A stretch of DNA of 16,883 bases from Bacillota bacterium (GCA_023437365.1 JAEZGK010000017.1:1-16883), one strand, 5' to 3'. Counted from the stretch's first letter, positions 6,503 to 13,522 are shown. The notes: generated by a model from the sequence alone, not told the origin. Program-made: numbers and translations.

Positions 6503-8306
6503 GAATAGTATCCGACAGCTTATGCGTACACCCCTAAAAACCATTTTGTTTTTGCTGTTAATCATGGCAGCAGGAATGTTCCTCACTCTAGGCGGCTCTC
6601 TATGGATAATGAATAACCGAAATATTGATTTTTATAAGAAAAGCTTTGTAACGATAGGCACAGCGGAGCAGAAGGCAACGTCGATTGCACAAATCGAAGC
6701 ATGGGATTACTCTAATAAAGAATACATGATAATCCCCAGAGCGGTATATGGAGAATTGATTCCGCCATCTGTTCTTGACTTTGATGGTGCCGGATATATT
6801 AAGAAACCGGAGAAGCGTACGTATTATGGTTCATATAGTCCGGAATATAAATTTAATAAGGGTACATTTTCCTCTTCGGTTATTGAAATTACTCCGTTAG
6901 AGGATGGGATTCCAAATAAACCGGTTGAGGTTGAGATAACGAAGGTTCTATATGGAAAAAGTGTTAAAAAAGGTCAAACTATTGAGATATGTGATGAAAC
7001 ATTGGTTAATCCAAAACCGATCTATAAGGGAAAGACGTATGTTCTCAGCATAGTTAAAATTTTGCTAAGGGAGGGAGATGGCTGGGAAGAACAATATTGC
7101 CCGGTTTCTGTCATTGTCTCGAGGCAATATAATCCCGATGGAACACTTGTACCAAGTGAGTTGAAAGATGATACTCTATATTATGAAGTTACTGACGGAT
7201 TTTATGAAGAAGCTATCGGAAAACGATTTATCGAGTATGCAAAAAGCCTGGAGCAATTTGAACATGCCATACCGGTTACAGGAACTAATGCAACCATACT
7301 TATGATGCCTTTCTATAATAAAGATGCTTTTATCTGTCAGGGGCGGGATATTACAGAGGAAGAGTATAAAACAGGGGAAAAAGTATGTCTGCTTCCGCGG
7401 AAATTTGCCGCCGATAATAATCTGAAAGTGGGAGATACCGTACGTTTACAATTATATTATGCGGATTATCGTTATGCAGCTAATGAATTTTTTGATATTT
7501 CTATATATGCAGAATTAAATGTAAAAGGGGAAGCGTATCCGGTGTTTGAGGACAGTTACTATACAATTAGGGGAATCTATGATACGGCTTACGGTTCTAA
7601 CAATGATAATTTTGGTTTAGCAAAAAACGAGGTGATTATTCCGGCTTTATCGATAGAAAACAGTGATAGTAGTAATATTTTAGCTTTTGGTCCAATGAAG
7701 AGTAACACTACGTCCTTCCAAATACCCAACGGATCTATTGAAGAGTTTATGAAAGAGTGGGGTAAATTAGGGTATGAACAGCTGGAGATCAAATTTTATG
7801 ATCGAGGTTACACTAAACTGAAAGCCGGAATGGACGATATGAAAAATATGTCGATGGCCCTGATCGCAGTGGGATTTGTCGTGGTGATATCTATACTGTT
7901 GTTTTTTAGCCACTTATTCATTACGAAGCAGGTAAAACGTACAGCAATTGAGCGTTCCCTAGGTATGAGAAAAAGAGAATGTATGGTTTCTCTTTTGACA
8001 GGAATTTTAGTTATTCTTATTCTGGGAAGTGTGATGGGAAGCATGCTAGGTGGTGCCTTGTCTCTGAAACTTTCGCGAAATAATGTAGCTAAATCTTATT
8101 ATAATACTATGTACAGCAATGGCACGGCGGATACCAGTATAGATACAAATACTCGGGATCAGGGAAAAGACATACCGGCAATTATACTGATTTCTTCTCT
8201 TTCCATATGTCTGATCGTCCTCTTTGGTGTTGGAATATCGGTTTATAAGATCAATAGAAATTTAAAGTATGAACCAATGGAGCTATTGAGTCGGCAAAAA
8301 GAGTAG
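6495..8306 (+). CDS. ABC transporter permease, FtsX/MacB-like (603 aa)
   Basis: The second, larger permease of the operon. TM1 lies near residues 15-38 (ILFLLLIMAAGMFLTLGG). A very long extracytoplasmic region of about 400 residues follows, then three C-terminal membrane segments, with the coupling element KRTAIERSLGMRKREC between the first two. The end YEPMELLSRQKE is typical. The start ATG at 6495 has AAGGAG 8 nt upstream, and its first bases overlap the stop of the ATPase gene; an in-frame ATG at 6468 lies inside that gene and is unlikely. Having two unequal FtsX permeases around one ATPase suggests a heterodimeric channel. The large ectodomain is a plausible ligand-binding part. Confidence 0.85.
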   Translation: MIRNSIRQLMRTPLKTILFLLLIMAAGMFLTLGGSLWIMNNRNIDFYKKSFVTIGTAEQKATSIAQIEAWDYSNKEYMIIPRAVYGELIPPSVLDFDGAGYIKKPEKRTYYGSYSPEYKFNKGTFSSSVIEITPLEDGIPNKPVEVEITKVLYGKSVKKGQTIEICDETLVNPKPIYKGKTYVLSIVKILLREGDGWEEQYCPVSVIVSRQYNPDGTLVPSELKDDTLYYEVTDGFYEEAIGKRFIEYAKSLEQFEHAIPVTGTNATILMMPFYNKDAFICQGRDITEEEYKTGEKVCLLPRKFAADNNLKVGDTVRLQLYYADYRYAANEFFDISIYAELNVKGEAYPVFEDSYYTIRGIYDTAYGSNNDNFGLAKNEVIIPALSIENSDSSNILAFGPMKSNTTSFQIPNGSIEEFMKEWGKLGYEQLEIKFYDRGYTKLKAGMDDMKNMSMALIAVGFVVVISILLFFSHLFITKQVKRTAIERSLGMRKRECMVSLLTGILVILILGSVMGSMLGGALSLKLSRNNVAKSYYNTMYSNGTADTSIDTNTRDQGKDIPAIILISSLSICLIVLFGVGISVYKINRNLKYEPMELLSRQKE

Positions 8307-8404
8307 AAATTTTGAATACGTTTTCTGTTCTGAAAAAGAGTATTTGATTACTACAAAGTACGGGACTCTCATAACTAAGGCTTTGTAAACGGTCTATATA
8401 AGTG

Positions 8405-8419
8405 TCTACAGGCTGTAGA
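8405..8419. promoter_or_regulatory. Short perfect palindrome of unknown role
   Basis: TCTACAG-G-CTGTAGA is a perfect 7+1+7 palindrome in the gap after the ABC operon. It resembles a protein-binding site but has no recognised promoter next to it. It could equally be a chance feature or part of a convergent-gene terminator region. Confidence 0.25.
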
Positions 8420-8424
8420 TACAT

Positions 8425-8461
8425 AAAAAATGCGGAAACCCTAGTAAATAAGGTTTCCGCA
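8425..8461 (-). terminator. Intrinsic terminator, minus-strand orientation
   Basis: The stem TGCGGAAACC (8431-8440) / GGTTTCCGCA (8452-8461), perfect over 10 bp with an 11-nt loop, is followed on the minus strand by six U. It can end transcripts from the minus-strand surface-protein gene, and the hairpin may also slow the plus-strand ABC transcript. Confidence 0.75.
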
Positions 8462-8472
8462 AAAATTAATAA

Positions 8473-8545
8473 ACGCGAGATAGGATTCCATCCACTTCTG
8501 ATATATGTGCACGAGACGGTGCGCGAGGTCCGGTGGACCTGGACA
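8473..8545. repeat. Degenerate copy (A) of the tRNA-associated palindromic repeat
   Basis: ACGCGAGATAGGATTC (8473-8488) resembles the tRNA 3' end at the right edge of the window (GCGCGAGACGGGATTC) with three changes. After 24 further bases comes GAGACGGTGCGCGAGG and TCCGGTGGACCT (to 8540), which matches the core of the repeat at 12371, 14599 and 14862. The right part (GGAGC units and ATTCGAAC) is missing. A GAGA lies on both sides of the inserted middle segment. Confidence 0.6.
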
Positions 8546-8581
8546 AAGCCAGTTTGCACTAAATCAACTGTTCTAGACATC

Positions 8582-9502
8582 TTATTCCGGCCAGTTCAAT
8601 CTGAGATTGGCGTTTCCACTGGAACTGCTGGATGAGCCACCACTGGCCTGATAGTCCGGTGTTTTTCCTCCAACGGTCCAAGTCTGGAAAAGGAAATTAT
8701 ATCCAAGACCGTATTCGTCCTGGCAAAGGAAACGAATTTCAATCGTATCTCCAATATCGCATTCCATGCTCCAGAGATTATCCTCGGTATCTACCGTATA
8801 ACAAATACCGTCGCTGGCGGACGCATACGGATCGACCACGGCTGACAGCGTCTGGGCCAGTTCTCCGTTTTTATAGACCTGGAACTTCGGTTCTTGAATT
8901 GGACCCGGCACTCCATCCTGCCCACTAATTGTAATATTAATCTGACTGCTCAATACACCATGGCGATAATCGGGGCCACTCCAACCACCGCTATTATTCT
9001 GGAGAGGCAACAGCATGAAAACATTCCCCCAGCCGCCTAACATTTCCTGCTTCGTAAGGGCACCGTGGGAAATCAGCGCATTCAGGGATATCTCGTAATT
9101 TTCTTCCACTGGTAGCGACAGCTGACCAGTAAACGTACCGTTTCCAACAGCAGTCATGGACAAAGGAACCGTTACCTCTCCCATCGTTGCAAATAGTGTT
9201 ACCTCTGTATCATCATACCACTCCTTTAAAGTGACTGACACATCCGATAGTATTCTGCGGCTTTCTTTGTCCAACCCCGTAGGTTCCAGCTCATATTCTA
9301 AAACGACTCGTTTAGCCTCTTCCAGTTCTCTTTCTATGCGATTAGAGATACTTCGCACATCATCGTTGACAGAACTCAATGATTTGATGTTGTTCACCAT
9401 CTGCTCCTGATATTCTTTCAGCCTTCTGCCCTGACCTATGGTTACAACTAGCAGAATGGCACAAAGGCATAGCGTTACAATCTGCACCCAATTCTTTTTC
9501 AT
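8582..9502 (-). CDS. Anchored extracytoplasmic protein of unknown family
   Basis: A 306-residue protein that I do not recognise. Residues 1-5 are basic and 7-24 form one membrane anchor (VQIVTLCLCAILLVVTIG), so the rest should face the outside. Residues 27-70 are charged and probably coiled-coil. The remainder is rich in beta-prone, aromatic and Gly/Asn segments (VTLFATMGEVTVPLSMTAVG; QINITISGQDGVPGPIQEP), suggesting one or two Ig-like or carbohydrate-module-like beta domains. The C-terminus is a Ser-rich tail ending NLRLNWPE. There is no LPXTG motif. The ATG at 9502 has AAGGAGG 9 nt upstream. A longer open frame from 9637 only translates the upstream 36-bp repeats. It may be the last gene of the minus-strand cluster that starts with DUF3784. 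Confidence 0.7.
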   Translation of the reverse strand: MKKNWVQIVTLCLCAILLVVTIGQGRRLKEYQEQMVNNIKSLSSVNDDVRSISNRIERELEEAKRVVLEYELEPTGLDKESRRILSDVSVTLKEWYDDTEVTLFATMGEVTVPLSMTAVGNGTFTGQLSLPVEENYEISLNALISHGALTKQEMLGGWGNVFMLLPLQNNSGGWSGPDYRHGVLSSQINITISGQDGVPGPIQEPKFQVYKNGELAQTLSAVVDPYASASDGICYTVDTEDNLWSMECDIGDTIEIRFLCQDEYGLGYNFLFQTWTVGGKTPDYQASGGSSSSSSGNANLRLNWPE

Positions 9503-9531
9503 GGTAAAATCCTCCTTACAAAACTGAAAGC

Positions 9532-9639
9532 ATTCTGAACAACTATTTATGTTTAATACTTCCGCAAATTCTGAGCATCTATTAATGTTTAATACTTCCG
9601 CAAATTCTGAGCATCTATTTATGTTTAATACTTCCACAA
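9532..9639. repeat. Three tandem 36-bp repeats upstream of the surface-protein gene
   Basis: Units 9532-9567, 9568-9603 and 9604-9639 each run from ATTCTGA to ACTTCC-x-CAA and differ from one another at only two to four positions. They abut with no spacers. The unit length is a multiple of three and the array is open in the downstream gene's frame (EVLNINRCSEFA repeated), but it lies upstream of the good ribosome binding site. A regulatory array in the 5' untranslated or promoter region is more likely. Confidence 0.9.
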
Positions 9640-9678
9640 GTTTAATTTATATGTAATTGATAAATAATTGAAGCATAT

Positions 9679-10143
9679 TTATTTAACTCTAACTAATTTT
9701 ATAATAAAAAATATGATTGAACCAAACATCAAAGTTATAAATACAGGAAGAAACCAAACTGATAATGATATTGCCTGTGAAGAATTTATTGTTAAGTACA
9801 CAAAAACGGCTACCATTATTAATTTCATTGTGCTTAACATATTTTTTAGAACTCGATATACTCGTTCCTTGTTTTCCGCTGTCACTGTAACACCTGTATT
9901 CCAAATCTGAGGAAATCGTTCTAATACGGTCATTCCTAAGTACATCAGCCAGCTAATGATAGGAAGAACTAGTAATTCTTTCTTGCTTCCCATCCTATCA
10001 ATTTCACCCATAGCATTATAATGACCTGGGATCCTTTCTGGTATACTGTTCCAATTTAAAACTAAGTAAATCAAAACTCCTATCAGTAAAATCAAGCATA
10101 CAATTTCTACCAAAATATCATACTTACTCTTTTTTAATTTCAA
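9679..10143 (-). CDS. DUF1648-domain membrane protein (SdpI-like N-terminal motif)
   Basis: A membrane protein of 154 residues with four hydrophobic segments. After TM1 comes the DUF1648 signature, SIPERIPGHYNAMGEIDRMG: the 'IP.H.N..G..d..gsK' pattern found in SdpI immunity proteins and related membrane proteins. The SdpI C-terminal domain itself is not obvious, so the link to peptide-toxin immunity is only by analogy. The start is uncertain: TTG at 10143 has GAGGTG 10 nt upstream and gives the charged start KLKKSKYD, while a longer frame starts with TTG at 10167 or GTG at 10161. It lies 63 nt after the DUF3784 gene on the same strand, probably one transcript. Confidence 0.8.
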   Translation of the reverse strand: MKLKKSKYDILVEIVCLILLIGVLIYLVLNWNSIPERIPGHYNAMGEIDRMGSKKELLVLPIISWLMYLGMTVLERFPQIWNTGVTVTAENKERVYRVLKNMLSTMKLIMVAVFVYLTINSSQAISLSVWFLPVFITLMFGSIIFFIIKLVRVK

Positions 10144-10206
10144 CTTTAGAAAACACCTCACATTCAAATTTCTTCTAATAAATTTTAAACCGAATAAATA
10201 ATAGGT

Positions 10207-10542
10207 CTACTTGATTTTGTATTTTCCAAAGGCCTTATCAGAATCGAAATGAACATCTTTGAAGAACTCAATAAGCCAAATTATAAAAGCTATAATCGCA
10301 AAATATTGTGAAATAAAATATGAAAATAACGCTCCAACACACATAATGAGCGTCCAAATAAACATTGAATTTCTTTGGTCTTTGCTCAATTTCTCTTTGT
10401 CATATAATTCTTGCTCATGTTTGGAAAGTGAATTAAAGCCACTAATTAACATTGCACCTTTTTCTTTTAACAAAAAGAATACAAATGTCAAAATGCCAAA
10501 GATTATTGCTAGTATTAGGCAAGCATAAAATCCGAAATTCAC
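10207..10542 (-). CDS. DUF3784-like small membrane protein
   Basis: A 111-residue protein with an N-terminal membrane segment (residues 4-25), a polar loop with EKGAMLISGFNSLSKHEQELYD, and one or two C-terminal membrane segments (62-93). The loop matches the 'KG..LI.GYN..SKEE...YD' pattern of DUF3784 membrane proteins of Firmicutes, whose function is unknown. The start codon is GTG at 10540-10542 with AGGAGG 8 nt upstream. It lies 94 nt downstream of the AraC-type regulator gene and upstream of the DUF1648 gene, all on the minus strand. A small inverted repeat, ATTATC-TT-GATAAT, sits at 10606-10619 between the regulator gene and this one. Confidence 0.65.
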   Translation of the reverse strand: MNFGFYACLILAIIFGILTFVFFLLKEKGAMLISGFNSLSKHEQELYDKEKLSKDQRNSMFIWTLIMCVGALFSYFISQYFAIIAFIIWLIEFFKDVHFDSDKAFGKYKIK

Positions 10543-10636
10543 ACTACCAACCTCCTTTCATTTACACTTATACGGTTAACAAATTTATAATTCCATATTA
10601 TATTCATTATCTTGATAATAAAATTAATTTTAAGCA

Positions 10637-11548
10637 TTAACTGCTACCAAATGTATTTTTTCTGTATTCCTTGGGTGTACATCCCATTACATCCCGAAAT
10701 ACTTTACTAAAATAGCTGCAGGAACAAAAACCACAGTTTTCGCTGACGGTTATGACAGAATCACTGGACTTGGCCAGCATTTGTGCTGCCATGCGGATTC
10801 TATAATCATTAAGATATTCAATAGGGGACATGCCAAGATTATTCTTAAAACAGCGCAGACATTCACGTTTACTGACATTTGCAGACTTGGCAATCTCATC
10901 GAGCGCTACTTTCTGGTCATAATTATTCATAATATAATTAATCATCAGTTTAATACGTTCAATACTTATATCACTCTTATAATGACCATTATTCCTAAGT
11001 TCCTCTGTGACATTGAACAGCATGTACCAGAATGTCGAAAGATAATTGCGCACTTCGAATTCATATCCCGTCCCTGTTTTTTCATTAACTTCATAAGCAT
11101 TGAGCAGACAGGTAATCATTCTGATACCGGTACTATTATCAGGACGTATCGGGAATACCTGGATATCCTGACATTTGAGTATCGGCAGAAAATATTTTAT
11201 TTCAAATATACTGTTATATATACCTGATAGAAAATGCATATCAAAGAGTTGGGCATACAGTCTGCAGCCGCGCATACCATGATGTGCCCTTATCATATGC
11301 AGAGTATTTGCATTGACGAAGCAGGCATCTCCCTTTTTTAGCAGACACACTCCGTTGGACGTATGATATTCTATCTCGCCATTCTCTACATAGCAGATTT
11401 CTAAGGCCGAATGCCAGTGCCAAGGGATATATCCGCCCGCATAGCCATCAGGATATGCAATAACAGACATGTATGGAAACTCTTTGGAATTCACCGGTAC
11501 AATTTCTTCCCTATCACTTTTTAATTCAATCTGTGTCATAAAGAGCAT
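10637..11548 (-). CDS. AraC-family transcriptional regulator with cupin sensor domain
   Basis: A 303-residue regulator. The N-terminal half is a cupin-type ligand domain: IPWHWHSALEICYVENGEIE carries the paired His of the family at 44/46, followed by the KKGDACFVNANTLH turn. The C-terminal 100 residues are the two-helix-turn-helix HTH_18 domain: LDEIAKSANVSKRECLRCFK is the first and VSENCGFCSCSYFSKVFRDV the second, ending PKEYRK. Such proteins usually sense sugars or related compounds and control nearby genes. The ATG at 11548 has AGGTG about 7 nt upstream. Candidate targets are the DUF3784-DUF1648-surface-protein cluster downstream or the divergent CheW-like gene. The domain call is strong; the ligand is unknown. 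Confidence 0.92.
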   Translation of the reverse strand: MLFMTQIELKSDREEIVPVNSKEFPYMSVIAYPDGYAGGYIPWHWHSALEICYVENGEIEYHTSNGVCLLKKGDACFVNANTLHMIRAHHGMRGCRLYAQLFDMHFLSGIYNSIFEIKYFLPILKCQDIQVFPIRPDNSTGIRMITCLLNAYEVNEKTGTGYEFEVRNYLSTFWYMLFNVTEELRNNGHYKSDISIERIKLMINYIMNNYDQKVALDEIAKSANVSKRECLRCFKNNLGMSPIEYLNDYRIRMAAQMLAKSSDSVITVSENCGFCSCSYFSKVFRDVMGCTPKEYRKNTFGSS

Positions 11549-11910
11549 TTGCTATCACCTTCTATAGAAATTATATACAATACATAGCAAAATACGCAAT
11601 ATAATTATGCTCGTATGGCGTTATATTTATATTTTTAGGCCTGATAATATAAACTTTCGGAAGCTGTTTTTGCTTTCTATCATATGATTATTATCCCTAC
11701 ACCAAGTAATGCTTATATATTTTGTATACATGACCGCAATCTAAAGCTGGCAATAATGTAATAATACCATGCGCTATCAATATGTTTTTCAGATCAGTAG
11801 GTATGATAATATAGAAATATAGTCAAGGAAAGAACAGCTGTTGGGCAGGCATACTTCTCATTGGCTGATCTGTCGTGTAGTAGGAAACGTTTTTAAAGGA
11901 AGGTGATCAT
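11549..11910. promoter_or_regulatory. Divergent intergenic region with the AraC-gene promoter
   Basis: On the minus strand TATAAT (complement of 11570-11575) lies 18 nt from TTGCGT (complement of 11594-11599), giving a leader of only about 15-20 nt before the regulator ATG. The remaining roughly 300 bases hold no gene that I can see. The plus-strand CheW-like gene has the ribosome binding site AAGGAAGGTGATC at its start, and TATGATAAT near 11802-11810 is a possible -10 region with no clear -35 box. Confidence 0.5.
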
Positions 11911-12180
11911 ATGGAATCTCATTTTGATTTTATGCTTCCAGAGAAAATATCTTCTCTTTCTATAGGAGAAGTCAGAGAAATCATCCCTTATTGCTGGGTT
12001 ACACCCATACCGGATACGGAACCTTGGATTGAGGGCGCCCTTATTCTTGAAGGCTCGCTGAAAATTGTAATAGATATGAATGTTATGTCGGGAGTTGAGC
12101 CGATTGGATACAAGGGACAATTCATAATCACAACCTTTAAGGACATGGACATTGCGCTACATATAGATAGATCCGCGTAA
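11911..12180 (+). CDS. CheW-like domain protein, C-terminally truncated
   Basis: An 89-residue product. VREIIPYCWVTPIPDTEPWI followed by EGALILEGSLKIVIDMN matches the core of CheW domains (the 'V.EI.....I.PVP..P.WI.G...LRG....VIDL' pattern), which couple chemoreceptors to CheA. The family's LRG is LEG here. Full CheW domains run about 135-160 residues; this one stops at FKDMDIALHIDRSA, just where the conserved 'vgL.VD.V' strand would lead to the last third. The loss of the C-terminus coincides with the start of the repeat-rich mobile zone, so the gene was probably cut by insertion. The ATG has a good GGAAGG site. No other chemotaxis genes are in the window. Confidence 0.6.
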   Translation: MESHFDFMLPEKISSLSIGEVREIIPYCWVTPIPDTEPWIEGALILEGSLKIVIDMNVMSGVEPIGYKGQFIITTFKDMDIALHIDRSA

Positions 12181-12329
12181 GGTTCTCAATAAATGTTAAG
12201 TATTTCGCTACCAATTCAGAGATAACTTGCCCATCTGCAACGGTAAACTCCTCGCCCGGCGGACGCAACGTAACCATGAAGTTTGAAACATCTTTTCTGT
12301 GAGAGTTGGCATCTGGTTTCGGATAGAAT
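12137..12329 (-). pseudogene. Unidentified minus-strand coding fragment
   Basis: An open minus-strand frame reads YPKPDANSHRKDVSNFMVTL, then RPPGEEFTVADGQVISELVA and KYLTFIENLTR, stopping at 12137-12139 inside the CheW-like gene. Its composition looks protein-like over 12180-12329, whereas the last dozen residues come from the antisense of the CheW fragment. I do not recognise the family. It has no convincing start, so it is probably a truncated C-terminal part joined to the truncated cheW. The call is weak. Confidence 0.3.
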
Positions 12330-12365
12330 AAAAGAATGACACATCTATCGATGTGTCATTCTTTT
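12330..12365. terminator. Perfect terminator-like hairpin, copy 1
   Basis: AAAAGAATGACACAT (12330-12344) pairs perfectly with ATGTGTCATTCTTTT (12351-12365) around CTATCG, whose C and G can also pair. A run of U ends the stem in either direction. The same hairpin recurs exactly at 14821-14856, also directly before a copy of the palindromic repeat. Confidence 0.8.
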
Positions 12366-12370
12366 ATTAA

Positions 12371-12437
12371 ACGCGAGACGGCGCACGAGGTCCGGTGGAC
12401 CTCGGCTTTGCGCGGAGCGGAGCGGAGACATTCGAAC
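12371..12437. repeat. tRNA-associated palindromic repeat, copy B (67 bp)
   Basis: It begins ACGCGAGACGGCGCACGAGG, continues through the 7-bp hairpin GAGGTCC-GGT-GGACCTC and CGGCTTTGCGCGG, and ends AGCGGAGCGGAGACATTCGAAC. It lacks the five bases ACCGG or equivalent found in the other copies. Its left end matches the tRNA acceptor end at 16862-16871 and its right end matches the tRNA T-loop (ATTCGAAC). Confidence 0.85.
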
Positions 12438-12548
12438 AAATCCCATCGTACAAATACTGAAAAGAAAGGGGGTTCATCCACTTCTGCTTTATGTGCACAT
12501 AATAGTATACATATTTTATGTAACGCTGAAAAATAAAAATTAGCTTAA

Positions 12549-12682
12549 TTATTCTGGCAAATCTAACTTGGTTATTCCTTGTTTTATTAAATACTCTATT
12601 CTCGGCTCAACTATACGGTATCTTTTGCTTGTATTTCCTGTATTATCAACTTCTATAACTAATCCATAATCTTTAATTATTT
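12549..12682 (-). pseudogene. C-terminal fragment of an unidentified gene
   Basis: The minus-strand frame ending at 12549-12551 reads IIKDYGLVIEVDNTGNTSKR, YRIVEPRIEYLIKQGITKLD, LPE. It is open for about 40 residues and becomes closed just upstream, at the point where GGCTCTGTTAGACAATTG (from 12683) begins. It looks like the tail of a real protein, possibly a winged-helix-type C-terminus, but I cannot name the family. Its composition is more AT-rich than the left half of the window. Confidence 0.35.
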
Positions 12683-12717
12683 GGCTCTGTTAGACAATTG
12701 TGTGATAAATAAATAAC

Positions 12718-12762
12718 AAAAACAACTATACATATAGGAATTTCCATGGTCTAGCTGTTTTT
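12718..12762 (-). terminator. Terminator of the reductase gene
   Basis: AAAAACAACTA (12718-12728) pairs with TAGCTGTTTTT (12752-12762), with one mismatch, around a loop that itself holds GGAATTTCC. On the minus strand the stem ends in a U-run, 51 nt after the reductase stop. Confidence 0.6.
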
Positions 12763-12812
12763 ATATAAATTATTTCGCAATATATTTATAATGTAAATAA
12801 AAAATATTAAAT

Positions 12813-13340
12813 TTATTTATTTCTCTTTGAATACTTCATTATTACAATCCCATCTTCAACCGCATAGTAATCAAGATTTAAATCTATTTTAGGATTATTA
12901 TCATAAAAAAGCTTTATTCCGTTCCCCAAAACAGTGGGTATTATTCCAATTACATATTCATCTATCACATCAGATTTAATAAAATTATTAATTAAAATTC
13001 CACCACCAAATAAGTATATATTTTTTCCCTCATTTTTTAGTTTCTCTACTTGTTTTACTATATCATTACTTATAAAATGATAATTTTCAAAATCTTCTAG
13101 TTGCTTTGAAGTTGCTATATATACATCTTTTTCAGTAAACTCTCTATGCATACCTTGTTCAAAACAGTTTTTACCCATAACTACAACATCTATGTTGTCT
13201 AAAAATTTATCATGGCTCCACTTATTTTCTGTATTTAAAGTAGAATTACCATCTCCCACTATCCAGTCATATCCTCCATCATTATCTGCTATATATCCAT
13301 CTAAGCTTATTGCTAAATTTAATATTATTTTTCCGTTCAT
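12813..13340 (-). CDS. RibD/dihydrofolate-reductase-family oxidoreductase
   Basis: A 175-residue cytoplasmic protein of the RibD C-terminal/DHFR-like fold, which binds NADPH. The start GKIILNLAISLDGYIADNDG is the family's first strand and substrate loop, VVVMGKNCFEQG is the second conserved block, and NIYLFGGGILINNFI carries the GGG cofactor-binding motif, followed by DEYVIGIIPTVLGNG. Length is typical. The ATG at 13340 has AAGGAG 10 nt upstream. The substrate is not predictable; members called YyaP/YwjB are uncharacterised. The gene is notably AT-rich compared with the left half of the window, and it lies between gene fragments in the repeat zone, so it was probably acquired. Confidence 0.88.
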   Translation of the reverse strand: MNGKIILNLAISLDGYIADNDGGYDWIVGDGNSTLNTENKWSHDKFLDNIDVVVMGKNCFEQGMHREFTEKDVYIATSKQLEDFENYHFISNDIVKQVEKLKNEGKNIYLFGGGILINNFIKSDVIDEYVIGIIPTVLGNGIKLFYDNNPKIDLNLDYYAVEDGIVIMKYSKRNK

Positions 13341-13389
13341 TTTTTGAATTCTCCTTTTATCTTTATTTATAAATATTTATTTACAAGCA

Positions 13390-13432
13390 ATCATACCATA
13401 TTATATAACAATTTTGAACTATATTATATAAC
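13390..13432 (-). promoter_or_regulatory. Promoter of the reductase gene with a flanking direct repeat
   Basis: On the minus strand TTCAAA (complement of 13413-13418) and TATGAT (complement of 13390-13395) are 17 nt apart, about 50 nt before the ATG. The 12-mer ATATTATATAAC occurs at 13398-13409 and 13421-13432 on the plus strand, bracketing the -35 box at a 23-nt period. Confidence 0.5.
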
Positions 13433-13522
13433 TTGTTAAATAATACTTCAATCAATACACAGTCTTATCAAAGCTTTTTAGCTTTAAGCTAATTCAATAT
13501 ATCTATTTCTAATAGTGTTTAT

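Noticed and set aside
9503..9637. Longer N-terminus of the surface protein starting at 9637
   Set aside because: It only translates the tandem repeats and puts the membrane anchor in the middle; the AAGGAGG site supports the start at 9502.
9532..9639. CRISPR-like array (36-bp repeat units)
   Set aside because: The units abut directly with no spacers and there are no cas genes; this is a simple tandem repeat.
9679..10143. Definite SdpI-type immunity protein
   Set aside because: Only the DUF1648 motif is clear and no SdpC-like toxin or SdpR-like repressor is nearby, so the specific name is not justified.
12336..12536. Plus-strand protein with a KRETAHEVRWTSALRG-like sequence, also near 14728-15120
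   Set aside because: It is the translation of the terminator hairpin and palindromic repeat. It recurs wherever the repeat occurs and has no ribosome binding site.
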